Assembly: GCA_021780705.1 (NCBI GenBank)
Contig: JAJXYG010000055.1
Span: 1-5,995, forward strand
From: Bacteroidota bacterium
GTDB lineage: Bacteria > Bacteroidota > Bacteroidia > Chitinophagales > Chitinophagaceae
DNA length: 5,995 bases
Direction of reading: 5' to 3'
Numbering within the stretch: position 1 is the stretch's first letter; each line of letters starts with the position of its first letter. Positions 1 to 5,995 of this stretch are shown piece by piece. Under the pieces are notes generated by a model. It saw nothing but the letters and a program-made list of their open reading frames with translations, was not told the origin of the DNA and did no database searches. Both the position numbers and the translations under genes were made by a program.

Positions 1-1
1 G

Positions 2-1303
2 GGAAATCGCGAGGCGGTGGCGTCGGCGTACTCGCTGAAGAGCTATTCGATTGCGGAGGATTTGGGCGGGGAGCAGGCTTATGAGAATTTGAAGTATCGC
101 GCGGCCATGGCGGGGTTGAGGCTGGCTAGCGATATGGTGCCGAATCATATGGGGATCGATTCGGATTGGGTGATCGAGCATCCAGACTGGTTTATCTCCT
201 ATAGCGGGACCCTGTATTTTGATCCGGGCAATAAGGAAGTGCGGCAATATCTCAACCGGGTGGTCCGGGATGTGGTGAGGCGTTATGATATAGACGCCAT
301 TCATTTTGACGACTATTTCTATCCCTACCGGATAAAAGGAGCGGATTTTCATGATGAGGTCTCTTACCAGAAATATGGAAACGGGTTAAGTCTCGATGAC
401 TGGCGCAGGAGCAATGTAGATTCCATCATCCATATGCTCAGTAAAACCATCAAGGAAGAAAGGCCCTATTGCAAATTTGGGATCAGTCCATTCGGGGTCT
501 GGAGAAACAGCACCCAGGATCCGGACGGCAGTCTGACCGAGGCCCACCAGACTGATTATGATGATTTGTATGCCGACATCCTGCTCTGGCTGAAAAGGAA
601 ATGGATCGATTATGTGGCGCCCCAGCTGTACTGGGGGATAGGACGCAAGGGGGTTCCCTATGAAGTGCTGCTGGACTGGTGGGCACACCATGCCTATGGA
701 AGGCAACTCTACATAGGCCAGGGAATCTACCGGGCGCTGGAAGTAAGAACTGGTCCCTGGAAGCAAAGAGACCAGTTGCCGGAGCAAATCCAGCTATTGA
801 GACAGTACCCCCAGGTCCAGGGCAGTATTTATTTCAGCATGAACACCTTCCAGGGCAATCCCTTTGACTGGGATGATACCCTGCGCAATGACTATTACCG
901 CTATCCGGCCATTATCCCCCCCATGAATTGGATCGACAGTACCCGGCCCGAACGACCGGTCCTCAGTTATGACAGCAGCCAGGTAGCTATTTTTGGCGAC
1001 AGCCTGGAGCTTTTTGTGAGGGCTGACTCCGCAGATCCGCTGCTCAACCGCTTTGTGATCTATCAATTTTCAGATACCTCCTCGATGGATTTTAACAAAC
1101 CTCAACACATCACATCTATCCTGGTGAATCCGGCCCATGACTCTTGGTTTCACCTGGAAGGAATCCCTCCCCGGCAGGACGTGGTCGTAATTGCCGCGAC
1201 AGCGCTACGCAGCACCAACACCGAGAGCGCCCCGAGCCGGTATATTTATTTGAAACGGGAGTCTAACGGCTGGCATGTACTCCCGGTTGGGGACAACCGT
1301 TAA
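2..1303 (+). CDS. GH13-fragment / GHL10 glycoside hydrolase chimera, 5' partial
   Basis: The frame is open to the left edge (codons G-N-R-E-A precede the GTG at 17), so that GTG is not a supported start and the gene is 5' partial. Codons at 2-190 read like a GH13 alpha-amylase-type barrel: AYSL...IAEDLGGE, then DMVPNHMG at 131-154, the GH13 conserved region I. From about 200 the protein is GHL10 (PF02638; YngK, DigH): LYFDPG at 212-229, HFDDYFYPYR at 302-331, FGISPFGVWRN at 476-508, YDDLYAD from 557 and VAPQLYWG at 614-637. The last ~115 residues (about 950-1300) look like a C-terminal beta-sandwich. The GHL10 N-terminal half-barrel, including its HAWFNPYR-like motif, is missing. E. coli DigH of this family cleaves denuded peptidoglycan glycans, so a cell-wall role is possible for the GHL10 part. 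The GH13 part lacks the regions carrying its catalytic residues. Family calls are confident; whether this is one real gene is doubtful. Confidence 0.85.
   Translation, partial: GNREAVASAYSLKSYSIAEDLGGEQAYENLKYRAAMAGLRLASDMVPNHMGIDSDWVIEHPDWFISYSGTLYFDPGNKEVRQYLNRVVRDVVRRYDIDAIHFDDYFYPYRIKGADFHDEVSYQKYGNGLSLDDWRRSNVDSIIHMLSKTIKEERPYCKFGISPFGVWRNSTQDPDGSLTEAHQTDYDDLYADILLWLKRKWIDYVAPQLYWGIGRKGVPYEVLLDWWAHHAYGRQLYIGQGIYRALEVRTGPWKQRDQLPEQIQLLRQYPQVQGSIYFSMNTFQGNPFDWDDTLRNDYYRYPAIIPPMNWIDSTRPERPVLSYDSSQVAIFGDSLELFVRADSADPLLNRFVIYQFSDTSSMDFNKPQHITSILVNPAHDSWFHLEGIPPRQDVVVIAATALRSTNTESAPSRYIYLKRESNGWHVLPVGDNR
179..198 (+). other. Junction between GH13-like and GHL10-like coding sequence
   Basis: This stretch encodes H-P-D-W-F-I-S. 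GH13 enzymes of the type seen upstream continue 'WVIEHPDWF..', and GHL10 enzymes have 'HPDW...Y.G.LYFDPG' at the equivalent place after barrel strand 3, so the motif fits both families. Everything before it matches GH13 and everything after it matches GHL10, with the frame kept. A shared stretch of about 20 bases is enough for a short-k-mer misjoin in a metagenome assembly, or for recombination. The family boundary is read from remembered motifs, not from an alignment. Confidence 0.7.
1284..1299 (+). other. Hairpin at the 3' end of the GHL10 gene
   Basis: CGGTTG (1284-1289) and CAACCG (1294-1299) form a perfect 6-bp stem closed by GGGA, a GNRA-type tetraloop, ending just before the TAA stop at 1301. 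No T-run follows on either strand, so it is not a canonical rho-independent terminator. It may be a 3' stability element or chance. The remaining 41 bases (1304-1344) before the convergent gene show no other signal. Confidence 0.3.
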
Positions 1304-1344
1304 AGTTGAAAGCAGATTCAGATTTTATATTTGATGCGGACACC

Positions 1345-1893
1345 TTACTTCAGGTGATTGATGATGGCATCTTCCATCCCTGAAATTCGCTGGAACAGGG
1401 GATTGGTCTGAAGGGCGATCTGGGATTTTTGTTTCATCAGGTTCTGGAGCCGGGTTTGGGCGAGATCCTCTACGGCTTCACTGCTGAGTCGATTGCCGGA
1501 GTTATTGACCGGAACTGCCTGGGAGGGATTTTCACTTTTGCGGATTTTGATTTCTCCCCGGCTGATGGCCATGACCAGACCTTTTAATTCCTCGTCGGTA
1601 TTGAGCGAAGCCTTTACCATTACCAGCACAAGGATTCCTTCAATATCTGTCCCCGAGATCCGTTCCCGGGTCAGTTCCTTTTTGAAATGTTGTCTCAGGC
1701 TGTCGGCATTGATCTGGTGATTGCACAACTCACCGGATTTTTTATAGACGAAGGCTTTGAGTGGGGGGCGTATCGACCCTATGGCTTTTTGATAAAAGGA
1801 AAGGGCGTCTTCTGACAGGGTCGTAGGTACCTGTGCCCTGAGTATGTGGGTAGCAGCTATCGTGCCACAGGCAATCATCAATATTTTTTTCAT
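1345..1893 (-). CDS. Small secreted protein of unknown function
   Basis: Reads right to left; ATG is the complement of 1891-1893 and TAA the complement of 1345-1347. I do not recognise the family. The 182-residue product starts with a short basic n-region (MKK), a hydrophobic core and a probable signal peptidase I site A20|Q21 (HILRA|Q), a common pattern in Bacteroidota. The mature ~161 residues hold a hydrophobic stretch at about 86-95 (EGILVLVMVKA) after a helical, charged region, a mixed-charge segment at 110-125 and a Q/N/S-containing C-terminal half that is probably helical. Only one cysteine remains after cleavage (C57). No catalytic motif or membrane anchor is visible, so the protein is probably periplasmic or exported. 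It converges with the upstream hydrolase gene (41-bp gap) and diverges from the SDR gene. The signal peptide and absence of internal stops support a real gene. Confidence 0.75.
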   Translation of the reverse strand: MKKILMIACGTIAATHILRAQVPTTLSEDALSFYQKAIGSIRPPLKAFVYKKSGELCNHQINADSLRQHFKKELTRERISGTDIEGILVLVMVKASLNTDEELKGLVMAISRGEIKIRKSENPSQAVPVNNSGNRLSSEAVEDLAQTRLQNLMKQKSQIALQTNPLFQRISGMEDAIINHLK

Positions 1894-1926
1894 TAGGATG
1901 GGATTGGTGACATAAAATCCTCTCCG

Positions 1927-2008
1927 AGCCGGGTTAGCACCCTTTATAACGAATAAAAATTTGAAAAATTGGATACCTCACTGGCTTTTTTTGAACAAGG
2001 ACCCGGCT
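1927..2008. repeat. 8-bp spaced inverted repeat in divergent region
   Basis: AGCCGGGT (1927-1934) and ACCCGGCT (2001-2008) are perfect reverse complements separated by 66 bp. These G/C-rich blocks stand out in an otherwise A/T-rich spacer. They could be paired binding sites for a regulator of the divergent genes or the base of a long stem. At 8 bp, chance is also possible. Confidence 0.3.
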
Positions 2009-2071
2009 AGGGCGTTTGTATTATAAAATAATTTAACATTCAGTGGTACAGTCAAAAACTCAATCCTAATG

Positions 2072-2088
2072 TACTTTTATCGATAAAA
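2072..2088 (+). promoter_or_regulatory. Candidate -7 element overlapping a perfect 14-bp palindrome upstream of the SDR
   Basis: TACTTTTA (2072-2079) matches the Bacteroidota -7 consensus TAnnTTTG except for its last base, but no TTG is found at the expected upstream spacing. It overlaps the perfect palindrome TTTTATCGATAAAA (2075-2088), which ends 11 bases before the SDR ATG. A regulator bound there could block transcription. The -7 call is weak; the palindrome is certain as sequence. Confidence 0.3.
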
Positions 2089-2099
2089 ACTACACAATT

Positions 2100-2909
2100 A
2101 TGAATCCTACTCCCAGACTAAAAGGACAAAGTGCCCTGGTTACAGGGGCTAACAGCGGCATCGGGTTGGAAGTGGCCTATGCACTTGCCATGGATGGCGC
2201 AAGTGTCGTAGTCAATTATGTCACCCACCCGGAAGCAGCCGATGACCTGGTAAAGCGCATCGAAAATGACGGCGGAAAGGCAATGGCCCTCAAGGCCGAT
2301 GTCAGTAATGAGGCCGAGGTACAGGCCATGTTCCAGCAAATGTGTGCCGCCTACGGCACCATTGATATCCTGGTCAACAATGCCGGAATCCAGAAGGACT
2401 CCCCCCTGGAACAGATGAGTCTTGCCGACTGGCAACTGGTGTTGAATATCAATCTTACCGGGCAATTTTTATGTACCCGGGAAGCAGTGCGTGAGTTTCT
2501 GAGAAGGGGGGTGGTGCCGGAGCGGAGTTGTGCGGCCGGAAAGGTCATCTGCATGAGTAGCGTACACGAAGTGATTCCCTGGGCAGGTCATGCCAATTAT
2601 GCGGCCAGCAAAGGAGGAATAAATATGATGATGAAAAGTATGGCCCAGGAACTGGCGCCCAGGAAAATCAGGGTAAACTCCATTGGTCCGGGGGCCATCC
2701 AGACCCCGATCAACCGGGAAGCCTGGGATACCCCCGAGGCCCTGAACCGGTTGCTGACTTTAATCCCTTATGGCAGGATCGGGCAACCTTCCGATATCGG
2801 AAAGGCGGCTGCCTGGCTGGCCAGCGATGAAGCGGATTATGTCAATGGAACGACCCTTTTTGTGGATGGTGGCATGTTGCTGTATCCCGGGTTTTCCACC
2901 AATGGGTAA
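2100..2909 (+). CDS. Glucose 1-dehydrogenase-like SDR oxidoreductase
   Basis: Classical short-chain dehydrogenase, 269 residues, full length. Visible parts: Rossmann nucleotide-binding motif TGANSGIG (15-22), NNAG (93-96), the NLTG segment with the probable tetrad Asn (N118), catalytic S154, and YAASK with Y167 and K171. The strings MSSVHEVIPW (152-161), GPGAIQTPIN (196-205) and a C-terminal LFVDGG...LYPGF closely resemble Bacillus megaterium glucose 1-dehydrogenase (EC 1.1.1.47), which oxidises beta-D-glucose to gluconolactone with NAD+ or NADP+. A several-residue insertion before the active-site serine (around 136-147, VVPERSCAAGK) distinguishes it from the Bacillus enzyme as I remember it. 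There is no signal peptide, so it is cytoplasmic. The ATG at 2100 puts the Rossmann motif at the usual distance; the leader is A-rich with no Shine-Dalgarno. It lies 40 bp upstream of a glucosidase, probably in one operon. The sugar specificity is inferred from similarity. Confidence 0.9.
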   Translation: MNPTPRLKGQSALVTGANSGIGLEVAYALAMDGASVVVNYVTHPEAADDLVKRIENDGGKAMALKADVSNEAEVQAMFQQMCAAYGTIDILVNNAGIQKDSPLEQMSLADWQLVLNINLTGQFLCTREAVREFLRRGVVPERSCAAGKVICMSSVHEVIPWAGHANYAASKGGINMMMKSMAQELAPRKIRVNSIGPGAIQTPINREAWDTPEALNRLLTLIPYGRIGQPSDIGKAAAWLASDEADYVNGTTLFVDGGMLLYPGFSTNG

Positions 2910-2920
2910 AATTTTTACCC
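2904..2920. repeat. 17-bp perfect inverted repeat spanning the SDR stop codon
   Basis: GGGTAAAA (2904-2911) and TTTTACCC (2913-2920) are perfect 8-base arms around a single central T. The element includes the SDR stop codon TAA (2907-2909) and starts the 40-bp spacer before the glucosidase. As RNA it could form only a weak A/U-rich hairpin of 6-7 bp, so it is not a strong terminator. It might tune expression between the two genes or bind a protein. Confidence 0.4.
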
Positions 2921-2949
2921 CACACTATTCATCCTAACCCTGTTATAAT

Positions 2950-5562
2950 ATGGACAATCCTGAATTCACACGACTCACACAAAATGCTACCCGGGAAGTG
3001 CCCCTGGAAAAATGGGGACCCTACCTGAGCGAGCGGCAATGGGGAACCATCCGGGAAGACTATAGCCGTAACGGCGATGCCTGGAATTATTTCCCCCATG
3101 ACCATGCCCGCAGCAGGGTATACCGGTGGGGGGAAGACGGGCTGGCCGGGATATCTGACCTGTTCCAAAATCTCTGTTTTGCCATTGCCCTGTGGAATGG
3201 CAAGGATCCCATCCTGAAAGAGCGGCTCTTCGGGCTGACCAACCAGGAAGGCAACCATGGGGAAGACGTGAAGGAACTGTACTACTATCTGGACAACCTT
3301 CCTTCCCATTACTACATGAAATACCTGTATAAATACCCACAGGAGGCCTATCCCTACCTGGACCTCCTCCATCGAAACCGGGAACTCGGTAAAATGGCTC
3401 CCGAGTATGAGATCCTGGACACGGGGGTTTTTGACAAGGACCGGTATTTTGATGTGTATGTGGAATATGCAAAAAAGGCTGAAGAAGACATCTTCATAAA
3501 AATTGAGGTGGTGAACCGGGGAGATCAGGCTGCTTCCCTCACGGTGCTGCCTACCCTGTGGTTTTACAACCGCTGGCAATATGCGGGTGATGATCAAAAG
3601 CCGAAGATTACCGTCCTGGATGGGCAAAGTGCGCAGGCTACCCATCATTTCCTGGGCGATTACTATTTCTACCTTCAGCAACCCGCAGAAATGCTGATGA
3701 CCGAAAATGAAACCAATTTTGAACGCCTTTATAACCGGCCCAACCCCAGTGAGTTTGTAAAGGATGCTTTTCATGAGGCGATCATAAATGGCAAAGACCG
3801 CGACAAACTCTCTTCCAAAAAGGAAGGCACCAAACTTTCCCCGGTATATCATTTGGATATCGAACCCGGGGCAAGCCAGGCCATCTATCTGAGACTCACC
3901 AATGAACCCCAGGCACAACCTTTTGAGGACAATTTTGAACAGATATTTGCCGACCGGAAGGGAGAGGCAGATGCCTTTTATAACGACCTGATTCCAAAAG
4001 GATGCAGCGGGGATCAGAAAAATATCCAGCGCCAGGCCTTTGCCGGATTACTCTGGAGCAGGCAGTACTATCATTATGATCTGGAGCGCTGGCTGGAGAC
4101 CAGTGACGGGATTACCCCGGTTTCCGGGGAGCGGATGCAGGGACGCAACAGTACCTGGAAATACCTGAAGAACCAGGACATCATCTCCATGCCGGATAAA
4201 TGGGAGTATCCCTGGTATGCCGCATGGGATACCGCCTTTCATTGCATCTCCCTTTCCCTGGTGGATCCGGTCTATGCCCGCCACCAGTTGCTTTTGCTGA
4301 TGAGGGAGTGGTATATGGATCCATCCGGACAGCTGCCTGCCTATGAATGGAATTTCAGTGATGTCAATCCCCCGGTCCATGCATTTGCCGCCATGGAGAT
4401 CTATCGCAACGAAAAGAAAATCTTTGGCAAGGGGGATGTGGATTTCCTGAAAAAGGTCTTTCAGAAACTCCTCATCAATTTCACGTGGTGGATTAACCGA
4501 AAAGATAAGGACGGCAACAATATTTTTGAAGGAGGTTTCCTCGGCCTGGACAACATCGGGCTGTTTAACCGGAGCATGATGCTTCCGGGCAATACCCTGC
4601 TGGAGCAGGCCGATGGGACCAGCTGGATGGGGATGTATGCACTGGGGATGATGGATATTGCCATAGAAATCGCCATGCATGATCCGACCTTTGAAGATTC
4701 CTGCACCAAGTTCTATGAACATTTTGTCATCATCGCCGAAGCGCTGAACGAAATGGGATTGTGGAATAAGGAGGACCAGTTTTTCTATGATGTGCTTTCG
4801 CTGAATAATTCAGAGGCCATCCCGCTCAAGGTGCGCTCTATCGTGGGACTTACCCCGCTTTTCGGGGTATCTATTATTGACCGGGAATCGCTGAAAAAGC
4901 TGCCTGATTTTGCCAAGCGGATGCAGTGGTTTCAAAATTACCGGAAAGCCAATTCCAAATTTCTGCCCAGCCACCAGAAAAGGGATGATGAATGTATTTT
5001 ACTTTCCATGGACAGGCAGCGGCTGCAGGCCATCCTGGAAAAAGTGCTGGATGAATCCGAATTTCTCTCCCCGGGAGGAATCCGGGCGCTTTCGCGGGTC
5101 TACCGGGATAATCCTTATAGCCTCGAGTATGGCGGCAATCGCTATTCCATCGAATATGACCCGGGAGATTCCACTTCCGGGATGTTTGGAGGCAATTCCA
5201 ACTGGAGGGGCCCCGTATGGATGAATATGAACTATCTGCTGGTCCATGCCCTTCGGATCAACGGGATTTTCTATGGGGATGACCTGAAAGTGGAGTGCCC
5301 CAAAGGGTCTGGCAATTACCTCAATCTCGTGGACGTATCACGGGAACTGGCCCGAAGGCTGGTGCATATTTTCGAAAGCGATGACCAGCATCAACGCACC
5401 CTTCACGGGCCCTATAACTGGTTTTATCAGAAGGAAACCAACCGTGACCTCGTGCTCTTTAATGAATATTTTCACGGGGATACCCTTCGGGGTCTCGGGG
5501 CCAGTCACCAGACCGGCTGGACCGCGCTGGTAGTCAACCTTCTTTTTGAATTGAATGGCTGA
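2950..5562 (+). CDS. GH63 / MGH1-like glucosidase
   Basis: Complete 870-residue enzyme, a usual length for the bacterial 'glucosidase' branch of GH63-like (alpha/alpha)6-barrel hydrolases. The N-terminal block carries family signatures: WGPYLSERQWGTIREDY (22-38), PHDHARSR (49-56) and LFGLTNQEGNHGEDVKELYY (93-112). A beta-rich domain follows up to about residue 330, then the catalytic barrel. By analogy with E. coli YgjK and bacterial mannosylglycerate hydrolase, D427 in WYAAWDTAF is the probable general acid and E839 in NEYFHGDT, followed by GLGASHQTGWTALV, the probable general base. GGNSNWRGPVWMNMN lies in between. The family inverts alpha-glucosidic or related bonds; the substrate here cannot be read from the sequence. 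With no signal peptide it is probably cytoplasmic. Start: ATG at 2950 behind an A/T-rich leader without Shine-Dalgarno, consistent with the short N-terminus before the first conserved block. It is downstream of a glucose dehydrogenase, which suggests that glucose is the product. Confidence 0.92.
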   Translation: MDNPEFTRLTQNATREVPLEKWGPYLSERQWGTIREDYSRNGDAWNYFPHDHARSRVYRWGEDGLAGISDLFQNLCFAIALWNGKDPILKERLFGLTNQEGNHGEDVKELYYYLDNLPSHYYMKYLYKYPQEAYPYLDLLHRNRELGKMAPEYEILDTGVFDKDRYFDVYVEYAKKAEEDIFIKIEVVNRGDQAASLTVLPTLWFYNRWQYAGDDQKPKITVLDGQSAQATHHFLGDYYFYLQQPAEMLMTENETNFERLYNRPNPSEFVKDAFHEAIINGKDRDKLSSKKEGTKLSPVYHLDIEPGASQAIYLRLTNEPQAQPFEDNFEQIFADRKGEADAFYNDLIPKGCSGDQKNIQRQAFAGLLWSRQYYHYDLERWLETSDGITPVSGERMQGRNSTWKYLKNQDIISMPDKWEYPWYAAWDTAFHCISLSLVDPVYARHQLLLLMREWYMDPSGQLPAYEWNFSDVNPPVHAFAAMEIYRNEKKIFGKGDVDFLKKVFQKLLINFTWWINRKDKDGNNIFEGGFLGLDNIGLFNRSMMLPGNTLLEQADGTSWMGMYALGMMDIAIEIAMHDPTFEDSCTKFYEHFVIIAEALNEMGLWNKEDQFFYDVLSLNNSEAIPLKVRSIVGLTPLFGVSIIDRESLKKLPDFAKRMQWFQNYRKANSKFLPSHQKRDDECILLSMDRQRLQAILEKVLDESEFLSPGGIRALSRVYRDNPYSLEYGGNRYSIEYDPGDSTSGMFGGNSNWRGPVWMNMNYLLVHALRINGIFYGDDLKVECPKGSGNYLNLVDVSRELARRLVHIFESDDQHQRTLHGPYNWFYQKETNRDLVLFNEYFHGDTLRGLGASHQTGWTALVVNLLFELNG

Positions 5563-5600
5563 TAATCAATGATTTCGATATGAGCAATCTCAATGACTGG

Positions 5601-5635
5601 CCTGAGCGCCCATAGGCGGTAGTGGGTCAGGTTTT
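5601..5635 (+). terminator. Candidate rho-independent terminator after the glucosidase
   Basis: CCTGA (5601-5605) pairs with TCAGG (5627-5631). Inside it CCCA (5609-5612) pairs with TGGG (5623-5626), leaving a 3-base bulge and a 10-base loop, or alternatively CGCC/GGCG pair around CATA. TTTT (5632-5635) follows. The stem is G/C-rich but the T-run is short. It lies 38 bases past the glucosidase stop and would separate that operon from the copper ATPase gene. Confidence 0.45.
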
Positions 5636-5636
5636 G

Positions 5637-5644
5637 TACCTTTA
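5637..5644 (+). promoter_or_regulatory. Candidate Bacteroidota -7 promoter element for the copper ATPase gene
   Basis: TACCTTTA, preceded directly by TTTTG, matches the Bacteroidota -7 consensus TAnnTTTG at seven of eight positions. The TTTTGTACCTTT context is typical of promoters in this phylum. It would start transcription near 5650, giving a leader of about 20 bases before the ATG at 5669. No TTG -33 box is visible at the usual spacing, which lowers confidence. Confidence 0.45.
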
Positions 5645-5668
5645 CAGAATAAAAAAAATAACCCTGTA

Positions 5669-5995
5669 ATGAAAGAAGCATCCGAAATAGTGGAATTGCC
5701 GGTATCAGGGGTGGAGAATGAGGATAATGCCCGGATTGTGGAGAAGGAGCTCGGTAAGATCAAAGGGGTGACCGGTAAGCGGATGGAGTTCAATAACCAC
5801 CGCGCCATCATCGAAGCCTCCAGCCGTGACTCCGTGCTTCAGGCCATCCATGCCATCCGCGATATCGGATATAAGGTAGATACCGTGAAGCAGGAATTCC
5901 CGGTTTCGGGAATGAGCTGTGCGTCCTGCGCCATCAATGTACAAAATAAACTGAACGAGGAGCCCGGGGTACTCGCGGCCTCTGTCAATTATGCC
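5669..5995 (+). CDS. copA: Copper-type P1B ATPase, N-terminal part (3' partial)
   Basis: ATG at 5669 opens a frame of 109 codons that runs off the right edge without a stop. Two ferredoxin-like heavy-metal-associated (HMA) domains are visible. The first (about 8-72, starting VELPVSGVENEDNA) has the fold pattern, ending in RDIGYKVD, but lacks the metal-binding CxxC. The second begins FPVSGMSCASC, with C84 and C87 forming the GMxCxxC copper-binding motif, and continues into the helix and the beta-strand LAASVNYA, as in CopA-type ATPases. Such proteins export Cu(I) across the inner membrane using ATP. The transmembrane, phosphorylation (DKTGT) and CPC parts lie outside the window, so the metal and even the full ATPase identity are inferred from the N-terminus. 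A small multi-HMA chaperone is less likely. It has its own probable promoter, 106 bp after the glucosidase. The leader ends AATAACCCTGTA with no clear Shine-Dalgarno. Confidence 0.85.
   Translation, partial: MKEASEIVELPVSGVENEDNARIVEKELGKIKGVTGKRMEFNNHRAIIEASSRDSVLQAIHAIRDIGYKVDTVKQEFPVSGMSCASCAINVQNKLNEEPGVLAASVNYA

Larger units (their letters stand above)
1894..2099. promoter_or_regulatory. Divergent intergenic region between secreted protein and SDR operon
   Basis: This 206-bp stretch is clearly more A/T-rich than the flanking genes, especially 1943-1970 and 2015-2095. It must carry the leaders for both the leftward secreted-protein gene and the rightward SDR-glucosidase pair. No full Bacteroidota -33/-7 pair is convincing for either direction. 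The best partial -7 match is TACTTTTA (2072-2079) for the SDR. Two symmetric elements within it are listed separately. No small RNA or short gene is apparent. Confidence 0.5.

Noticed and set aside
17..19. GTG at 17 as the start of the first gene
   Set aside because: The same frame stays open to the edge and the preceding codons (G-N-R-E-A) continue the GH13-like sequence, so the true start lies outside the window.
1867..1893. Possible lipoprotein signal with Cys9 (MIAC) in the minus-strand secreted protein
   Set aside because: The cysteine is only nine residues from the start, too early for a signal peptidase II site, and a normal signal peptidase I site follows at A20|Q21.
2929..3918. A 329-codon open frame on the minus strand inside the glucosidase gene
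   Set aside because: It lies fully antisense to a strongly conserved GH63-like coding sequence, shows no recognisable domain, and its composition follows from the codon pattern of the plus-strand gene.
4048..4722. A 224-codon minus-strand frame inside the glucosidase gene
   Set aside because: Antisense shadow of the catalytic barrel coding region; no domain, signal or leader supports it.
5705..5944. A 79-codon minus-strand frame near the right end
   Set aside because: It is antisense to the HMA domains of the copper ATPase, whose plus-strand frame has a clear GMSCASC motif and explains the region.
1..5995. CRISPR array, tRNA/rRNA, insertion sequence, phage or defence genes
   Set aside because: No regularly spaced repeats, tRNA-like cloverleaf, transposase motifs or terminal repeats were seen on either strand by eye.

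Overview
The window most likely comes from a member of the Bacteroidota. Start codons lack strong Shine-Dalgarno sequences and sit behind A/T-rich leaders. A TACCTTTA element resembling the Bacteroidota -7 box (TAnnTTTG) lies upstream of the last gene. A secreted protein has an 'A|Q' type signal peptide, and the protein families are common in that phylum. This assignment is inferred from gene content and signals, not from a marker gene.

Layout. (1) Positions 2-1303, plus strand: a reading frame open to the left edge. Its first ~60 codons look like a GH13 alpha-amylase-type enzyme, and the rest looks like a GHL10 (YngK/DigH-like) glycoside hydrolase. The two meet at an HPDW motif that both families can carry. 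This is either an unusual fusion or, more likely, an assembly or recombination chimera. (2) Positions 1345-1893, minus strand: a small secreted protein of unknown function, convergent with gene 1. (3) Positions 1894-2099: a 206-bp A/T-rich divergent intergenic region with an inverted repeat and a perfect palindrome. (4) Positions 2100-2909 and 2950-5562, plus strand, 40 bp apart: a glucose 1-dehydrogenase-like SDR and a complete GH63/MGH1-like glucosidase, probably one operon. (5) Positions 5563-5668: a probable terminator followed by a probable promoter. (6) Positions 5669-5995: the N-terminus of a copper-type P1B ATPase that runs off the right edge. It has two HMA domains, of which only the second has CxxC.

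How they work together. The SDR and the glucosidase both lack signal peptides. They plausibly form a cytoplasmic two-step route in which a glucoside is hydrolysed and the glucose released is oxidised with NAD(P)+ to gluconolactone. The copper ATPase appears to be a separate transcription unit. I found no tRNA, rRNA, CRISPR array, insertion sequence or defence system. The strongest oddity is the GH13/GHL10 junction near position 190.
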